Position numbers and translations under genes: made by a program
Assembly: GCF_021917145.1 (NCBI RefSeq)
Contig: NW_025813938.1
Span: forward strand, 992,001-1,056,000
Source of the DNA: Hypomesus transpacificus
Lineage: Eukaryota; Chordata; Actinopteri; Osmeriformes; Osmeridae
Length of the DNA stretch: 64,000 nt
Direction: 5' to 3'
Shown: in pieces, positions 61,054-64,000 of the stretch
Numbering within the stretch: position 1 is the stretch's first letter
How the letters are laid out: each line of letters starts with the position of its first letter
Notes under the pieces: generated by a model
Seen by the model: only the letters and a program-made list of their open reading frames with translations
Told to the model about the DNA's origin: nothing
Databases searched by the model: none

Positions 61054-63046
61054 TCTCCCCCCCCCCACCCCCGGCTGGAAAGCCGAGTGGACCCAAACAG
61101 TGTTAACAAATCTGTCTGGGTAACTTGAGCTGTTCTAGCACCGGCTCTAACCCCCAGACCTAGCCTGCAGACGATTTGGCTGGCTGGCTGTCTGGCTATT
61201 TGGCTGCCTGTCTGGCTGCCTGGCTGGCTGCCTGTTCGGCTGCCTGTCCGGCTGCCTGTCTGACTGTCTGTTGATCTGACTGTGTCTAAAGGCCCTCTTC
61301 TGGTAGACTCTGTACTGTGCTGGCAATGACCTCTGTGACAGCAGACAGGCACAGCTTCATACAAGTCCAGTCCCTCCCTCCCTCCCTCCGCTCCTCCCTT
61401 CCCTCTCCTCTCCTCTCCTCACGGTCAGGGGTTGACCTATTTGTCGAGACTGGAGAAGAACCTCGCTCTGGCCCAGAGCAACCTCCCTGTCCTTCGCTCG
61501 GCAACACCTCCACTTCTCAAACTTCACAGGACAAACTAGTTCCTCTGAGATTAAGTCCTCCCTAAGCACACTTATGGTCTCCTTAAGGCGTGTCGTGAGA
61601 CGATGGGAACCGTAAGCCCCACAGGACTGGGCCAGATGGCTCCAGGGATGACCGCTAGGTCACCCAGTCTGGTTTCTTCTAGGTCACTCTGACCCAGAGC
61701 CGCTGATCACAACACAAGGCAGAGAAAGCGGCTTACTGTAGATTCTGGGAAAAAGTGCAGCTGTGGCAAAAGGTTTGGCTCCAAACCTCTCCTCCTCCGT
61801 CACTCCCCCACCGTGTGATACCGCGTCACAGACTGAGGCTAGGTGGTCATCTGGACCTGGGCTAGCAGGGCATGGTGCTGACGGCCAGGCTGGTTGCTTT
61901 GGTTGCCCGCCCACCCTGCTTTTGGCTGAGTGTTGATGTAGTTCAATTCTTACTGTCCTACATGCGTAAGGAGACAAGCGTGATCTGTAGACGAGCGCGA
62001 TCTGGAGACGAGCGCGATCTGGAGATGGCGCGCTGTCGATCCATTCAGCCGACACAGAATCTGAAGAGCCCCTCTCACAGAGCTTCAGCTTAGCGACTGC
62101 CAGACAGGCTCAGAGCGGCAGAATGACCTTGTTTGATACCCAGCTTGACAGGTGCAACGACGGCTGGACAAGCGGTCCTTCAAGTCCCAAGACGGTCAGT
62201 CCCCCGGGTCGTCCTGCTGCTGGACGTGTGTCGAGGGTCAGAGACTTCCTCAAGAGTCCAACTGAAGACGTCCACAAGCAGACCAAGGCCAGCGTGCTGC
62301 TGTGGAGGTATTCATGATGGAGAGATACTCGGGCTTAACAGCTTTATGCTATATGCATGTTTGGGGAATACAAAGTGAGGTCTTAATATGAATTATTCTA
62401 CTGATCAACAACACCAGATGGGAGGAGCGAGTGACAACGGAGAGTGGGCCAAAATGGGAATTATTAACATTCCTGTGGCAGATCTCGATTGTAAAGCAAA
62501 TATTAAACATCCCAGGCTGGATGTTTCTTTTAGGAAGTAAAGTTCTTTGTCAAGTCTGGTTTTGGCAAAGCCCTGAGGGCTGATACGTACAAAATCTGGG
62601 AAATCTGGATATTTAAACCAAATCAAATAATATCAAATAATCTTAAAAACGTCTTCCTGTTTCAGAGAAAGTCATGTAAAAGATAGGAAAGGAAATGTTC
62701 ACTTGAGACAATTATGCCTGTCAGCCATCCTTAAAAAATCAACAATGAAGAAACTGATATATGAAGAACGATCCCTCTAACACCAATGTCTTCCTCCATC
62801 TGGTAAATATCAAAGATTTCAGAGCGAGAAGCTTTATTCAATAAACTCATTCCACCCTGGGAATGGTCCTCGTCTAATGTTTTTGCCCCAGATTTCTATT
62901 TCAGCATGGGGTCCACATTTAAGAAAAACAGTGTTGTTAAACACTTTTGTGTGCAAATGAGGAGCTGTGACCAATTTGGGCCTAATCTTCTGTTGTGTGT
63001 CTTGTCTCTGACAATGTAAGGCCTGTTTTGAGTGAGAGTGAGTGAG

Positions 63047-63060
63047 TATGTGTGTGTGAG

Positions 63061-63103
<43 letters not shown>
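63047..63103. repeat. (TG)n-(GA)n compound microsatellite
   Basis: TG repeats pass directly into GAGAGAGAG. Confidence 0.9.
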
Positions 63104-63105
<2 letters not shown>

Positions 63106-63164
63106 TTGGGCAGCAGCTTCTGCTGTGTCATTAGGTTGGTCCACAGCTCAGCAAAGAAACACAC

Positions 63165-63375
63165 CAGCCAGGGGCCACCCTAGAGACCCCCCTCCAGCCA
63201 GGGGCCACCCTAGAGACCCCCTCCAGCCAGGGGCCACCCTACAGACCCCCTCCAGCCAGGGGCCACCCTACAGACCCCCCTCCAGACAGGGGCCAACCCT
63301 AGAGACCCCCTCCAGCCAGGGGCCACCCTAGAGACCCCCTCCAGCCAGGGGCCACCCTAGAGACCCTCCTCCAGC
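63165..63375. repeat. 29-bp minisatellite, about 7 copies
   Basis: The unit is AGCCAGGGGCCACCCTAGAG followed by ACCCCCTCC, with 28-30-bp length variants. Confidence 0.93.
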
Positions 63376-63468
63376 AAGAGCTAAGAGCTTGTAGCCAGGA
63401 ACCAGGGGAGGGCTGGGCAACAAATAAAGACTTAAGAACTCCCTTCATCCCAGCGAAGGAGAAGAAGA

Positions 63469-63568
63469 NNNNNNNNNNNNNNNNNNNNNNNNNNNNNNNN
63501 NNNNNNNNNNNNNNNNNNNNNNNNNNNNNNNNNNNNNNNNNNNNNNNNNNNNNNNNNNNNNNNNNNNN
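63469..63568. other. Assembly gap (100 N)
   Basis: Exactly 100 N, the usual placeholder for a gap of unknown size. It lies about 90 bp after the 29-bp minisatellite, which may have broken the assembly. Confidence 0.99.
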
Positions 63569-63904
63569 CAACTATATATTTCTAGTATCAGTACGAGAAG
63601 TTGAAAACATTTTTTATTTTTTATAAATCGTTTTTGGAAACAATTTTCGAAAAGAAGTTTTGAAAGTTTGAATATTATTCGCTTCTGTACTCTATTGTAA
63701 AATGTTTTATGCTTCTCTGTTCTCCTCCCCCCTCTCCTCCATTCCTCCTCTCCTGTCACTGGGTGTGTAAAATAAAAGTTAACAAACAAAAAAACGGGGA
63801 AAAAAGATCCAAAAGATATTTTCGGAAACAAGTTTGAAAAAAAGGTTTTGAAAGTTTGAAAAATATTCTGAAAAAAGTCCTCTCGTCTCCTTTTACTGTG
63901 TGTG

Positions 63905-64000
63905 TGTGTGTATCTGTTTGTAAAACATGAGTATCTGTACTTCTACTTGAGTGAAGAATGTGTGTACTTTTGCCATCTCTGTCAACAGTACAATTGGGAT
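63905..64000. mobile_element. Second copy of the ACTTGAGTGAA dispersed repeat, cut by the window edge
   Basis: AAACATGAGTATCTGTACTT, CTACTTGAGTGAA and GTACTTTTGCCATCTCTGTC match the end of the copy at 53815-53880. Confidence 0.6.

Larger units (their letters stand above)
59026..64000. other. Last intron of arl15 (left part)
   Basis: No other arl15 exon was found up to the window edge. The intron is full of simple repeats: (CT)n at 60731-60833 and 60915-61053, CTGG/CTGC repeats at about 61168-61280, a 3-copy GAGACGAGCGCGATCTG repeat near 61980-62030, and the minisatellite and gap listed separately. Confidence 0.7.

Overview
This is vertebrate nuclear DNA, and almost certainly teleost fish. 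The genes are split by GT-AG introns. A Tc1/mariner element with long IR/DR-type inverted repeats, tRNA-derived SINE fragments of a fish type, and dense (CA)n, (GA)n and minisatellite DNA are present. The gene order itga2 - fst - ndufs4 - arl15 matches the conserved vertebrate block on human 5q11.2. The species cannot be fixed from the sequence. One 100-base run of N near the right end marks an assembly gap.

Layout. 1-11.39 kb: intergenic, upstream of itga2, with a Tc1-like transposon at 1938-3598 (transposase stopped at codon 12), a snap-back element at 5347-5491 and a compound CA minisatellite near 9 kb. 11.39-25.6 kb: complete integrin alpha-2 gene on the + strand, 30 coding exons, 1186 codons, with I domain, three calcium-binding FG-GAP loops, a transmembrane helix and GFFKR. 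27.8-33.9 kb: complete follistatin gene on +, 6 exons, with the conserved choice between a short form and a form with an acidic tail. 34.4-45.75 kb: complete ndufs4 (complex I 18 kDa subunit) on +, 5 exons, with a 1.36 kb minisatellite in intron 2. 45.8-58.8 kb: intergenic, with a few unassigned exon-like segments and mobile-element debris. 58.87-59.03 kb: last coding exon of arl15 on the minus strand, convergent with ndufs4. The rest of the window lies in the last arl15 intron and is very rich in simple repeats.

The genes are not a pathway. They are long-conserved neighbours: a collagen receptor, a secreted activin/BMP antagonist, a respiratory complex I subunit and an Arf-like GTPase.

The most unusual feature is in itga2: five different minisatellites sit on or beside splice sites (introns 12, 17, 23, 25 and 28). 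In intron 17 the 45-bp unit contains the last 10 bases of exon 17 plus its splice donor, so 15 near-identical donors lie in tandem, and each unit after the first donor carries an in-frame stop codon.
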